Source: JANXXV01 sp038230275
GTDB lineage: Bacteria; Acidobacteriota; Terriglobia; Bryobacterales; Bryobacteraceae
Length of the DNA stretch: 20,086 nucleotides
NCBI GenBank assembly: GCA_038230275.1
Contig: JBBRNO010000127.1
Span: forward strand, 1 to 20,086
Direction: 5' to 3'
In this document: positions 1-7,124 of the stretch, in pieces
Numbering within the stretch: the stretch's first letter is position 1
How the letters are laid out: every line of letters begins with the position of its first letter
The notes under the pieces: model-generated
What the model saw: the letters and a program-made list of their open reading frames with translations, nothing else
The model's database searches: none
Told to the model about the DNA's origin: nothing
Translations under genes and position numbers: made by a program

Positions 1-399
1 GGTTTGCGCCAGGTGGGCCGGCGGTTGAAGGAGTTGGACGTCCGCGTGGACGGCCGCACCATCCGTTGCAGTTTCGCCCTGGCCAGCCGCGTGCGCAACT
101 ATGGCGGCGACTTGAATATCGCCCGCAACGCGTCTCTGCTGAACGATCATTTTGAACTTGTGCTCTTTGAAGGCCCCAGCTCGCTGGCCTACTTAAAGTA
201 CTTCATCGGCGTGTTGACCAATCGGCTGGCGGGGATGAAGGGCGTCAATTTGCTCCGAACGCAACGGGTGGAGTTTCTGAACGCCGGGGGCCCAGGTGTC
301 TACATTCAAATCGATGGCGAATACGCGGGAACGCTTCCCGCAACATTGTCGATTGTTCCCGGTGCAATCAAGCTGCTGATGCCACCTAACTATGGATAA
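1..399 (+). CDS. Lipid kinase, YegS/diacylglycerol kinase family, C-terminal part (5' end outside window)
   Basis: The frame is open from the first base and ends at TAA 397-399, so this is the C-terminal ~132 residues of a gene starting upstream. The segment fits the C-terminal beta-sandwich domain of ATP-dependent diacylglycerol/sphingosine-type lipid kinases. A hydrophobic/aromatic stretch leads to the family-typical ending IQIDGEYAGTLPA followed by a short strand and a proline-rich tail. The N-terminal catalytic domain, with its GGDGT nucleotide-binding motif, is outside the window, so activity cannot be judged. The family phosphorylates membrane lipids at the cytoplasmic face. The last 8 bases overlap the next gene, suggesting co-translation with the YdjM-like membrane hydrolase. 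Family assignment is fairly sure; the exact lipid substrate is unknown. Confidence 0.85.
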   Translation, partial: GLRQVGRRLKELDVRVDGRTIRCSFALASRVRNYGGDLNIARNASLLNDHFELVLFEGPSSLAYLKYFIGVLTNRLAGMKGVNLLRTQRVEFLNAGGPGVYIQIDGEYAGTLPATLSIVPGAIKLLMPPNYG

Positions 400-1357
400 T
401 CTGACGCACACGCTGGTAGGATTGATGCTGAGCCGCGCCGGCTTGAACCGGCTCCATTTGCGCGCGTCGGCAATCCTGATGCTTGCTGCAAATATTCCGG
501 ACATTGATGCGGTCAGCTTAGTTGGCGGGGCGGGGAACTACTTTCACTACCACCGCGGTATCACCCACGCGATTGTCTTCGCGCCGGTGATGGCCTTGTT
601 GCCAGTGCTGGTAGTGCGCATCGCTTTCCGGAAACCGATCGCGTGGCTGTCCGGGTATTTACTTGCTCTGCTCGGCGTCTCCAGTCATTTGCTGCTCGAT
701 TTCACCAATATTTACGGCATTCGACTGTACCTGCCGTTCTCAAGCGCCTGGCCCCGCCTGGATATCACCAGCGTGGTGGACCCGTGGATCTGGGCTGTCT
801 TGTTGCTGGCGCTTACAGGCCCCTGGATTTCGCGCTTGGTGAGTTCGGAGATAGGCGGAAAGTCCGCCACCGGCCGCGGCGGGGCTATCTTCGCGCTGCT
901 GTTTCTGCTGCTTTACGATAGCGGCCGCTGGGTTTTACACCAGCGAGCCGTTTCGGTGCAGCAGGGGCGCATGTACAACGGGGAAACGCCCCGGCGAGTG
1001 GCTGCGCTGCCCAGCGTGGCGAACCCGATGCAGTGGGATGGCATTGTGGAAACCGACGGCGCCTTCTACCTGCAATCTGTGAATCTGGCGGGAGATTTCG
1101 ATCCCGCAAGCGGGCGAGTGTTCTACAAGATGGAGGATACCGCAGCGGCGCAGGCAGCGCGGGCCACGGTGGCGTTTCAGGATCTGATCACGTTTGCGCC
1201 GTTTCTCTTCTGGCAGGTGACCCCGTCGCCGGATGTGGAAAACGCCGTGCAGGTGCAGGCTGCGGATCTGCGTTTCGGCAGTCCGCCGAACCCCAGGTTC
1301 GTGGCCACCGCGATTGTGCAGGGCAACCAGGTGCTGCGCTCCTGGTTCCGGTTTTAG
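392..1357 (+). CDS. Membrane-bound metal-dependent hydrolase, YdjM/DUF457 family
   Basis: 321 residues starting MDNLTHTLVG. This start is characteristic of the YdjM (LexA-binding, inner-membrane metal-dependent hydrolase) family, with conserved histidine near residue 6, IPDID near residue 35, the HYHRGITH motif near residues 50-57 and SSHLLLDFTN near 107-116. Those His/Asp residues are the presumed metal ligands. Several hydrophobic helices lie between residues 60 and 190, and a hydrophilic C-terminal domain (about 200-321) is probably periplasmic. The substrate is not established for the family. The ATG at 392 lies inside the end of the lipid-kinase frame (8-base overlap), so the two are probably one transcript. 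The gene ends 10 bases before the convergent flgL stop, with no room for a conventional terminator. Confidence 0.87.
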   Translation: MDNLTHTLVGLMLSRAGLNRLHLRASAILMLAANIPDIDAVSLVGGAGNYFHYHRGITHAIVFAPVMALLPVLVVRIAFRKPIAWLSGYLLALLGVSSHLLLDFTNIYGIRLYLPFSSAWPRLDITSVVDPWIWAVLLLALTGPWISRLVSSEIGGKSATGRGGAIFALLFLLLYDSGRWVLHQRAVSVQQGRMYNGETPRRVAALPSVANPMQWDGIVETDGAFYLQSVNLAGDFDPASGRVFYKMEDTAAAQAARATVAFQDLITFAPFLFWQVTPSPDVENAVQVQAADLRFGSPPNPRFVATAIVQGNQVLRSWFRF

Positions 1358-1367
1358 CGACGGTCTC

Positions 1368-2273
1368 TTACGCCAGAAAATCGAACAGGCTGGTGCGCGG
1401 CAACTTTCCGCGCGATTGCAGCGCGGCATTTTGCTGCAAAATAGCTTGGTTCAGCTCTAAAGCAGCAGACGTGGCGTCGGCGTCTTCAATGGAGCTGATA
1501 TTTGCTTTCAAGCGGATCTGATCTTTTTCGGCGTAGGTGATCCCATCGTTCACCTTGTTCTGCACTAAACCGTAGAAGGAATGCTGTTGGTTCAGATATA
1601 TGCCGGCTGAGTCCAGGTTCGGTATCGCCGCGTCGATGGCCGCCTGATCGTTGCTTTGCAGCGCCACTCGAATGGCGTTGATACTGCTGAAGATATTCTC
1701 GCCCGGATTGGGACTATCGAAGAGTTCCTGGGCGGTTTTCGCTACCGCGAACTGTGTGCCGTTGGGATGACGAATTTCCCGTGTGGACGCTGTTCCCAGA
1801 AAAGTTCCGGTGGGCACCGGTTGCGTCAGATCGAGATTATAGGCTGCCGCTTGATCGCTGTCTCCGCTGAAAACGCCGCGGCCCTCTACCGTGGTATTTG
1901 AAATGGAAACCAGCTGCTTCAGAATATCGCCCAACTGATCGGCGATATTTTGCCGCGTCGCCGGACTGGCCGTTCCAGTGGCGCCTTGCGCGGTTAACAC
2001 CCGGGCGTGTTCCACCAGGCTGACAGCAGTGGCCACAACGCTCTCCGCCGTATCTACTTCGGTTTTTACTCTGCCCAGATCTTTTGCTGTTTGGATGCTA
2101 TTTCCTAGGTTGGCCCTGGCCTGCAGCAGCGTGCTGATTTGATCGGGATCGTCGGATATCGTATTCACGCGCTTGCCGGACGTCAATTGAAGCTGCGCCT
2201 GGTTCAACCGGCGCTGCGTATTGTTCAACGCATTCAGGAATGTTTCGGAGGAGCTGTCAAGACGGCTGATCAT
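1368..2273 (-). CDS. flgL: Flagellar hook-associated protein 3 (hook-filament junction)
   Basis: 301 residues with the flagellin-like architecture of FlgL. The N-terminal helical segment (about 1-60) contains LNQAQLQLTSGKRVNTISDD, followed by a variable middle with VEGRGVFSGD near 130. The C-terminal helix (about 245-290) is rich in DADATSAALELNQAILQQNAAL and ends in the aromatic SLFDFL tail typical of FlgL/flagellin. FlgL sits between FlgK and the flagellin filament and is exported through the flagellar type III apparatus. Its ATG overlaps the flgK stop codon in a 4-base ATGA (2270-2273), showing translational coupling. Size is close to the E. coli protein (about 317 aa). No csrA or fliW gene follows it; the next gene is convergent. 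Confidence 0.93.
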   Translation of the reverse strand: MISRLDSSSETFLNALNNTQRRLNQAQLQLTSGKRVNTISDDPDQISTLLQARANLGNSIQTAKDLGRVKTEVDTAESVVATAVSLVEHARVLTAQGATGTASPATRQNIADQLGDILKQLVSISNTTVEGRGVFSGDSDQAAAYNLDLTQPVPTGTFLGTASTREIRHPNGTQFAVAKTAQELFDSPNPGENIFSSINAIRVALQSNDQAAIDAAIPNLDSAGIYLNQQHSFYGLVQNKVNDGITYAEKDQIRLKANISSIEDADATSAALELNQAILQQNAALQSRGKLPRTSLFDFLA

Positions 2274-3631
2274 CTGATGATTCCAATTAACGTAGTAGTA
2301 AGTTCATCCAATACTGTGACTAGCTTGGCGGCGGCCTGGTAACTCCTCTGAAATTGAACCAGGTTGGCCGCTTCCTCATCCAGAGACACGCCGGAGCTAT
2401 CGCTCCGGAAGCTCCTCGCCTGCGTCAGCAGCGACCCATACGTTTGCTGATCACTGTGCGCCGTCGCCACATCCCGCCCCACCCGGCCTGCGAGATTGCC
2501 ATAAAACTCAACGAATGTGAATCCGCCGATTTGCTTTGATTTCCCCAGATCCGCCAGCGACAATGCATTTCCGTTGCCGCCTGGTGCGGTGGCCGACGCC
2601 GCTGCAATGTCCGAGGTGGCCAGCGGGTTTGTGGCTAAGGTTTGTGCAGCGCCGCTTGCCGCGTCGTAGGTGAAAAGCGGTACCGCCGGAACGTTGCCGT
2701 TTGCGTCCAGTCCGCCGGCAAGTCCTGCATTTACAGTGTCGGCCAGGCCCGCCGCCAGATTGTTCAGCTCCGTTATGTAGGAGGGAATTGTGGTATTTCT
2801 CTCGTCCAGCAGCGCCCGGAGCTTACCGGAACCGATTTGCGCTGAAATATCGGTTCCCTGTGCATTTACAATCTTCGCTTGCGTTTCGCTGATGTCCGTA
2901 CCCAGCTTGTAGACGTGGTCCCCAATCACGGCCGTGGTCTGGCCGCCGATCTGGACGGTAGTGGAACCATCTCCGGCCTTGGTCGTGGAGAAATTCACCA
3001 GTTGCGACAACTCCTCCAGCGTCTTGTGGACATCGGCATCCAGGCTGGGATCCGAGGCGGCGCTGGAATTGCCTCTATACTCTGCATTCAACTTTCCCAG
3101 CTTTTCCAAAAGGCTGTTGATTCCGTTGACACTACTGGCAATCTGAGTATCGGCGGAGCCGCTCGCACTGGTCAGTGCCGCCGCACTTTGGTTGATCGCC
3201 TGTGCCGTCTCCTTGGCGCGGTCGAGAACTGCCTGCCTGGACGGATTGCTGTTCGGCGCCACGCTCAGCTGTGAGAAGCTGTCGAATAACTTTCCCAAGG
3301 TTCCTGAAATGCCGGACGCAGAACTTAGGTCGAATATTGGCTCCAGTTGCGAAAGATCGCCGGCCCGCTGATCGGCGGACGATGCGGCCGATTGCTGTTT
3401 CTGCACCGCCTGCTCCGCAAATTCGTTCCGGGAACTCAAAAGCGGACCCAGCAACACCCCACCGGTTAGGCCGCTACCCAAGTCGAAGCTGCCAGCCACA
3501 AAATCCTGCGTTTGTTTAACGAATCCAGGGGTATTGACGTTCGCGACATTGTTCTGCACCACGCTCAGCCCCTGCGAATATGCCCGTATGCTGGATACTG
3601 TCGAAAGTATGGATCCTAAAAGATTTCCCAT
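2270..3631 (-). CDS. flgK: Flagellar hook-associated protein 1
   Basis: 453 residues. The N-terminal flagellar rod/hook signature SVVQNNVANVNTPGFVKQ lies at about residues 23-40, and the C-terminal signature VSLDEEAANLVQFQRSYQAA followed by a long helix ending LTTTLIGIIR is the FlgK/FlgE-type C-terminal domain. FlgK caps the hook and joins it to FlgL. The protein is shorter than the enterobacterial one (about 547 aa); the missing length is in the surface-exposed middle, which varies widely in this family. The start is only 6 bases after the FlgN-like stop, so it belongs to the flgM-flgN-flgK-flgL operon on the minus strand. Confidence 0.94.
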   Translation of the reverse strand: MGNLLGSILSTVSSIRAYSQGLSVVQNNVANVNTPGFVKQTQDFVAGSFDLGSGLTGGVLLGPLLSSRNEFAEQAVQKQQSAASSADQRAGDLSQLEPIFDLSSASGISGTLGKLFDSFSQLSVAPNSNPSRQAVLDRAKETAQAINQSAAALTSASGSADTQIASSVNGINSLLEKLGKLNAEYRGNSSAASDPSLDADVHKTLEELSQLVNFSTTKAGDGSTTVQIGGQTTAVIGDHVYKLGTDISETQAKIVNAQGTDISAQIGSGKLRALLDERNTTIPSYITELNNLAAGLADTVNAGLAGGLDANGNVPAVPLFTYDAASGAAQTLATNPLATSDIAAASATAPGGNGNALSLADLGKSKQIGGFTFVEFYGNLAGRVGRDVATAHSDQQTYGSLLTQARSFRSDSSGVSLDEEAANLVQFQRSYQAAAKLVTVLDELTTTLIGIIR

Positions 3632-3637
3632 GACGAG

Positions 3638-4078
3638 TTAACCTTCTACCGAAAACCGCGATTCCACGGCCAACGGAGGCACTTCTCCCTCACTGGTATA
3701 TCCGCTGATCGCGGCACCTAACATCTGTGCCCAACCCAGGTAATACCCGGCCGCCTGCTGCATGAGCGCCGTAACCACCGTCAATTCCCGGCGCAACACC
3801 TGCAACTCGGCGCCTAACTCAAGCCGTAATTCCGGCCGTAACTCCTGCCGCAATTCCATCAGGCGGATTGGGCCCCGCGCGCTGCTCATTCCGTCCTTCA
3901 ACAGCGATGCCAACAAATCAGCAGCCTCTTCCAGCACGGGGCCGCACTCTCCTAACTGCTCCGGCGAAGGCGTCAATAGAATCTGCCTCACCTGGCGCAA
4001 CTTCCGCCTCGCCTGGCGCACCCGCTCGATGTCTACATCGCCAGCCGCCACGCTTCGTGTGTCGATTGCTTTCTCCAT
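3638..4078 (-). CDS. FlgN-like flagellar export chaperone
   Basis: 146 residues, largely helical and charged, with no signal peptide or membrane segment. Sequence similarity to FlgN is too weak to recognise a firm motif. The call rests on length (FlgN is about 140-160 aa), helical composition and position, immediately downstream of flgM and upstream of flgK, the classical place for flgN. FlgN chaperones FlgK and FlgL to the export apparatus. The central part holds an ELRx tetrapeptide repeat (about residues 74-95) encoded by a 12-bp DNA repeat. The start ATG overlaps the flgM stop in TAATG (4076-4080 on the minus strand), giving translational coupling. It could alternatively be an unrelated flagellar accessory protein. 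Confidence 0.6.
   Translation of the reverse strand: MEKAIDTRSVAAGDVDIERVRQARRKLRQVRQILLTPSPEQLGECGPVLEEAADLLASLLKDGMSSARGPIRLMELRQELRPELRLELGAELQVLRRELTVVTALMQQAAGYYLGWAQMLGAAISGYTSEGEVPPLAVESRFSVEG
3799..3858. repeat. Imperfect 12-bp tandem repeat inside the FlgN-like gene
   Basis: Five consecutive 12-base units on the plus strand: CCTGCAACTCGG, CGCCTAACTCAA, GCCGTAATTCCG, GCCGTAACTCCT and GCCGCAATTCCA. On the coding (minus) strand each unit encodes a four-residue ELRx-like step, giving a run of ELRQ, ELRP, ELRL, ELGA, ELQV. The three best units differ from each other at only two to four positions. Confidence 0.75.
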
Positions 4079-4368
4079 TACTCTTTAATGGAGTCTTGAA
4101 TGATACTCTTACTCAGTGCCGCGGAATCCACATGATAACGGCCCGCCTGTACATCAGCGCTCAGCCGTTCTAAATGAGCCGCCCTCTCTGGCGATTCACC
4201 CTCGGATGCCCGCAACGTCTCACTTAAGTTCGATAATTGAACCTTATCGGTGGAAGATGACTGCTCCCCGATCTTGCTCTGCCGGACTCGCGCGGCTTGC
4301 TCGGCGTCCTGGGTCTTCGCTATTCCCTGGGATCCGAGCCCTGCTACGTTTGCGTCGTTGATTTTCAT
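4078..4368 (-). CDS. flgM: Negative regulator of flagellin synthesis (anti-sigma-28 factor)
   Basis: 96 residues, the usual FlgM size. The N-terminal half is disordered and polar (MKINDANVAG, with many Gln/Ser/Lys). The C-terminal half carries the FlgM pattern: a SSTDKVQLSNLSETL segment near residues 38-52, then RLSADVQAGRYHVDSAALSK near 69-88, corresponding to the sigma-28 binding helices with the typical aGrYxvdsaalA motif. FlgM holds FliA inactive until the hook is complete and is then exported. The start ATG at 4368 has an AGAGG Shine-Dalgarno (minus strand of 4378-4382) nine bases upstream. It is the first gene of the minus-strand flagellar block. I see no convincing sigma-28 or sigma-54 promoter ahead of it. 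Confidence 0.87.
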   Translation of the reverse strand: MKINDANVAGLGSQGIAKTQDAEQAARVRQSKIGEQSSSTDKVQLSNLSETLRASEGESPERAAHLERLSADVQAGRYHVDSAALSKSIIQDSIKE

Positions 4369-4978
4369 GAAAAGGTGCCTCTTTCACTACCTCTACTACT
4401 CTCATCGGAGATTGTAGGAGATGTATGAAAGTTATTTTGACTTTCTTTCGGCTGCTCTCGGTTTCCTACCAACGGCATAGGCCTGTAGAGTAAGTGGCGA
4501 ATCCCCTCTCCCATTCTCATACCGATATGTTAGATCTTTACCATGCCTTAACTTTTTGCCGAGGGCGCCATTAATTCGTCTGGTTCTTCGTGTTTCCGGT
4601 GGGCTCCCGGTTGGATGTTTCTCTGCGCAAAACCCAACGGGTACACGCTACCAATGGATGGCTCACGCGCATCGCCGGCTTCACCGCCTGGTTACCCGTC
4701 CTCGCCACTGCACTTTGGACCTGGATCAGCCTCCGGAGCCAGACTGGGCGGCTGGGCCAAATCGCCGCGCAGAGCCTGCTATTTTCAGGAGACAATGTTC
4801 CCCGGCTCGCCTCGCCGGACAGCGAAGCCGAAATCGCCGAAGGCAAGTGCTCCGGAATTGGGCTGGCTCCGGATCGGTGCCGGTAGTCTTCCACCCGGAC
4901 GAAAATCTACCGGTCGCCAGGGGCAAAATTGGGCATTGACCCGCCGCTAGCAGCTAACCGGATGACCGAAGGCCACCT
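4369..4978. other. Stretch without a convincing gene; possible decayed or unrecognised small reading frame at 4590-4886
   Basis: About 610 bases between flgM and the HTH gene, both on the minus strand. Bases 4369-4560 are AT-richer and probably hold the flgM promoter and leader. From 4560 to 4950 several overlapping frames are open on both strands, as expected for GC-rich DNA. The plus-strand frame 4590-4886 (GTG start, 98 residues) is the most protein-like: it favours G/C at third positions and has one hydrophobic segment (IAGFTAWLPVLATALWTWIS, about residues 28-47). It has no Shine-Dalgarno and no recognised relative. It may be a degraded gene or chance. No terminator with a clear T-run was found. 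Confidence 0.35.
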
Positions 4979-5326
4979 CTAGCGCGTCAGCGGGGAAGGG
5001 TTTCGCAGCCAATTAATACAAGAACGGACCATTCCGCCGGGCGCGGACACGGGCTCATTTGCCGCGGTCGCCTCGCTTTCCACAAGCGCAGCCGTTTTGG
5101 CGTTATATAACGCCAGTAACTCCGCTTCCGGAAAGCCAATCGCAGCCGCGTATTGCCGGATGAAATTCGTGTTGAACACCCCGCCAGGCAGTTTCTCGAA
5201 TTCTTCCGATTCGATAGCGCGCAGGTAAGTTGTGCCAATCTTAGTGCTCTCCGAAATCGCCTGAAGGGACACACCCGTACGGCGCCGAAGTTGTTCGAGT
5301 TGTAAGACGCTGATCATTGACGCCAC
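4979..5326 (-). CDS. Short RodZ-type helix-turn-helix protein (HTH_25)
   Basis: 115 residues. Residues about 9-70 form the RodZ-type N-terminal HTH: LRRRTGVSLQAISESTKIG, then TYLRAIESEEFEKLPGGVF and FIRQYAAAIGF, the standard helix pattern of HTH_25 domains. Full RodZ continues into a transmembrane helix and a periplasmic domain. Here only about 45 polar residues follow, with no membrane segment, so this is a soluble single-domain protein, either a DNA-binding regulator or a cytoskeleton-related fragment. Start choice: GTG at 5326 has GGGAGAG seven bases upstream on the minus strand, whereas the in-frame ATG at 5317 would be too far from it. It is divergent from the transpeptidase gene and shares its upstream region. 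Confidence 0.75.
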   Translation of the reverse strand: MASMISVLQLEQLRRRTGVSLQAISESTKIGTTYLRAIESEEFEKLPGGVFNTNFIRQYAAAIGFPEAELLALYNAKTAALVESEATAANEPVSAPGGMVRSCINWLRNPSPLTR

Positions 5327-5379
5327 TTTAAGACTCTCCCTGCAACAGAATCGTCAAAATTTCGAAATCCAAACACCCA

Positions 5380-5401
5380 TGGTACACGCTGTCTAGTACC
5401 A
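5380..5401. promoter_or_regulatory. Inverted repeat TGGTAC-N10-GTACCA upstream of the HTH gene
   Basis: Perfect 6-bp arms separated by 10 bases, located 54-75 bases upstream of the HTH gene's GTG start and in the divergent region. The spacing (16 bases centre to centre) suits a dimeric DNA-binding protein, possibly the adjacent HTH protein. A 10-bp palindrome ATTTCGAAAT lies next to it at 5359-5368. No function is demonstrated, and short repeats of this kind also occur by chance. Confidence 0.3.
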
Positions 5402-5502
5402 ATGAAAGCGAACACGACAGAATTTTCGATAGTCTACGTATACTTTTTGTAATACCTCAGGTGAATGAGGGTAGGGGGAATCCGTAGCCGATCGCCTCGT
5501 CT

Positions 5503-5526
5503 GTGTCTCAATTGACACGTCGTGTC
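5503..5526. promoter_or_regulatory. Candidate activator site: GTGTC-N6-GACACG-T-CGTGTC
   Basis: A perfect palindrome GACACGTCGTGTC (5514-5526) is preceded by a further half-site GTGTC at 5503-5507, which pairs with GACAC across six bases. Three GTGTC-type half-sites therefore lie within 24 bases. The palindrome centre is about 98 bases upstream of the transcription start predicted from the sigma-54-like element at 5592-5606, the usual position of an enhancer for NtrC-family activators. A TTGACA string (5512-5517) overlaps it but has no matching -10 box at 16-18 bases, so a sigma-70 promoter is less likely here. Confidence 0.45.
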
Positions 5527-5591
5527 CCGCCGAACACGGCAACCTCGCGCCATTGTTCAGATAATCTTTGTAAAATCAATGCCTTGCGTTG

Positions 5592-5606
5592 TGGCCAGAG
5601 CCCTGC
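5592..5606 (+). promoter_or_regulatory. Candidate sigma-54 (-24/-12) promoter for the L,D-transpeptidase gene array
   Basis: TGGC at 5592-5595 and TGC at 5604-5606 give the invariant GG-N10-GC spacing of sigma-54 promoters. The bases after TGGC (CAG rather than ACG) and before TGC (C rather than T) deviate from consensus. Transcription would start near 5618. That leaves a leader of about 21 bases containing the Shine-Dalgarno AGAGGAG (5625-5631), seven bases before the ATG at 5639. A T-rich run (5608-5618) follows the -12 element. Confidence 0.45.
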
Positions 5607-5638
5607 CTTTCTTTTTTTCAGAAAAGAGGAGTTTCGCA

Positions 5639-6157
5639 ATGCAAATCGTGAAGTTGGCTGCCATCCTGATTACGGGTTCCGCAGAGGCGTTTGCCCAGGA
5701 ATCCAGCCGCCGGCTAGTCATCAGTATTTCCGACCGCAAGATCGTCTTAATCGAAGATGGACGCCCCAAACGGGTATACCCCGTTGCGGTCGGCAAGCCG
5801 TCCACCCCCAGCCCGGCCGGCACCTTCCAAATTGTGAGCCGTATCTCGCATCCTACTTGGTATGGCCAGGGGCAACTCGTGCCTCCCGGTCCGGCGAACC
5901 CCCTGGGCACCCGTTGGATCGGACTGAGCCAGCGAGGCTACGGCATCCACGGCACCAACAACCAAAGTTCGGTCGGCAAGGCCGTCTCGCACGGTTGCAT
6001 CCGCATGAGAAAGGCCGATGTGGAGGAGTTATTCCGGCTGGTGGCCATTGGCGACACGGTGGAACTGGTGGAAAGCGTTTCTGAGGACCTGGCGCAGATT
6101 TTCCACCAGGCGCCCGTGCAAGAAGCGGCCAAAGCCGCCGTGGGCGGTGCCGAATGA
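5639..6157 (+). CDS. Secreted L,D-transpeptidase (YkuD domain)
   Basis: 172 residues. A signal peptide (MQIVKLAAILITGSAEAFAQ, 1-20) is followed by a single YkuD domain (about 25-145). The domain opens RLVISISDRKIVLIEDGRP, carries HGTNNQSSVG near residues 105-114 and has the catalytic SHGCIRM motif with His118 and Cys120. Enzymes of this family make 3-3 cross-links in peptidoglycan or attach proteins to it, acting outside the inner membrane. The start is set by a strong AGAGGAG ribosome site at 5625-5631; the frame is open further upstream to 5522, but that extension has no signal peptide at its N-terminus or ribosome site. The stop overlaps the next gene's ATG (ATGA at 6154). No LysM or other wall-binding domain is present. 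Confidence 0.9.
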   Translation: MQIVKLAAILITGSAEAFAQESSRRLVISISDRKIVLIEDGRPKRVYPVAVGKPSTPSPAGTFQIVSRISHPTWYGQGQLVPPGPANPLGTRWIGLSQRGYGIHGTNNQSSVGKAVSHGCIRMRKADVEELFRLVAIGDTVELVESVSEDLAQIFHQAPVQEAAKAAVGGAE

Positions 6158-6369
6158 TTCCGCTTGCCACGCTTGTGACCACTGCCGAGATCTTCGCAAT
6201 TTTCGTTCTTGGCCTCTGCACTTCGTTTGGAATCGCATTTATCGTCTTAAAGACCGTGGTCTCTCTGACGACGTACACTCATCGGAAGGAAGCAAGGTCG
6301 GCGGGCCTGGTTTCGCGCCGGTCGCTGGCCGCGTTTTGGCTGCGCGCCCATACCCATGCGGAACGGTGA
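6154..6369 (+). CDS. Small single-span membrane protein, unknown function
   Basis: 71 residues. Residues about 8-35 form one long hydrophobic segment (TTAEIFAIFVLGLCTSFGIA onward), followed by a basic, Arg/His-rich tail that would lie in the cytoplasm by the positive-inside rule. I recognise no family. Support for its being real comes from the 4-base ATGA overlap with the transpeptidase stop, the 23-base gap to the next gene and the absence of any other use for this space. No strong Shine-Dalgarno is visible, so translation would depend on coupling. It may be a lineage-specific partner of the transpeptidase, or non-coding spacer. Confidence 0.5.
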   Translation: MIPLATLVTTAEIFAIFVLGLCTSFGIAFIVLKTVVSLTTYTHRKEARSAGLVSRRSLAAFWLRAHTHAER

Positions 6370-6392
6370 CGATACAATCTGAGACAATCCCT

Positions 6393-7124
6393 ATGCGATT
6401 TCTGTTGACACTCTGCGCCATGTTGAGTTTCTCCAGCGCGTCAGCCCAGCCGCAGCGTCCGCCAAACCGTATGCTCTGGCACTGGTTCTCGAACGGAGAC
6501 GTGAGTTTCGTAAAACCGCAGCAGGCGGGCGTGGCGTTTCACGCCCTGAGCATCGCCCTACAGGGGAGCAGCGCCCCGATCCCCTATCCGCGCAGGTCCC
6601 CTCTGCCGCTGGCCCCGGACATCTACCGGATGGCCGTCATTCGCGTCGAAGAACGAAAACCCGCCTATACAGCCGCCCAGCGCTCGCAGTCCGCGCGGAT
6701 GATTCGCGACGTAGCCAACATTATGAGAGTTCCTGCAATCCAAATTGATTTCGATGCCCCCAAGAGCGCGCGGCCCTTCTACCGCGCGTTGCTGGAAGAA
6801 GTCCGCACTCTGCTCGGCCGCGATGTATTTCTGTCCGTCACCGCGCTGACTTCCTGGTGCGAGGCTGACAGTTGGCTTGCCGGTTTACCCGTTGATGAGA
6901 TCGTGCCGATGGCGTTCGATATGGGCCGCGGCGGACCCGCGGTGGCGGCGTTGCTGAATTCCGGCGGACAATTCGCCTTTCCCGGCTGCCGGGAAAGCAT
7001 CGGCATATCGCTGGCTCAAGCCGGACTGCCTGTCCGTCCGCCGCAACGCATCTACCTCTTCGCCGACAACCGGCGCTGGTCTGCGCCCGTGGTCGCGTCC
7101 ACGCTGCTGAGGTATGCCCCATGA
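6393..7124 (+). CDS. Exported DUF3142 family protein
   Basis: 243 residues. The signal peptide is about residues 1-19 (MRFLLTLCAMLSFSSASAQ). The rest fits DUF3142: an early tryptophan segment LWHWFSN, YRMAVIRVEE, then VPAIQIDFDAP, FYRALLEEVR, VFLSVTALTSW and VDEIVPMAFDMGRGG, resembling the strand-loop pattern of a glycoside-hydrolase-like TIM barrel with an IDFDAP acidic loop near residue 118. Function of the family is unknown to me; a sugar- or wall-directed activity is only a guess. The frame is open upstream to 6018, but the ATG at 6393 is chosen because it starts the signal peptide directly after the small membrane gene. Its stop overlaps the next ATG (ATGA at 7121). Confidence 0.8.
   Translation: MRFLLTLCAMLSFSSASAQPQRPPNRMLWHWFSNGDVSFVKPQQAGVAFHALSIALQGSSAPIPYPRRSPLPLAPDIYRMAVIRVEERKPAYTAAQRSQSARMIRDVANIMRVPAIQIDFDAPKSARPFYRALLEEVRTLLGRDVFLSVTALTSWCEADSWLAGLPVDEIVPMAFDMGRGGPAVAALLNSGGQFAFPGCRESIGISLAQAGLPVRPPQRIYLFADNRRWSAPVVASTLLRYAP

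Noticed and set aside
4369..4560. Sigma-28 or sigma-54 promoter ahead of flgM
   Set aside because: Partial matches such as TCCGATGA and GCCGAAAG on the minus strand lack a properly spaced upstream box, and no GG-N10-GC element was found there.
5512..5540. Sigma-70 promoter starting with TTGACA at 5512
   Set aside because: The sequence 17 bases downstream is CACGGC, which is not a -10 box; the string is better explained as part of the GACACG palindrome.
6018..6392. Open frame extending the DUF3142 gene upstream to 6018
   Set aside because: It lies inside the transpeptidase and small membrane protein genes in another frame, has shadow-type composition, and the signal peptide begins exactly at ATG 6393.
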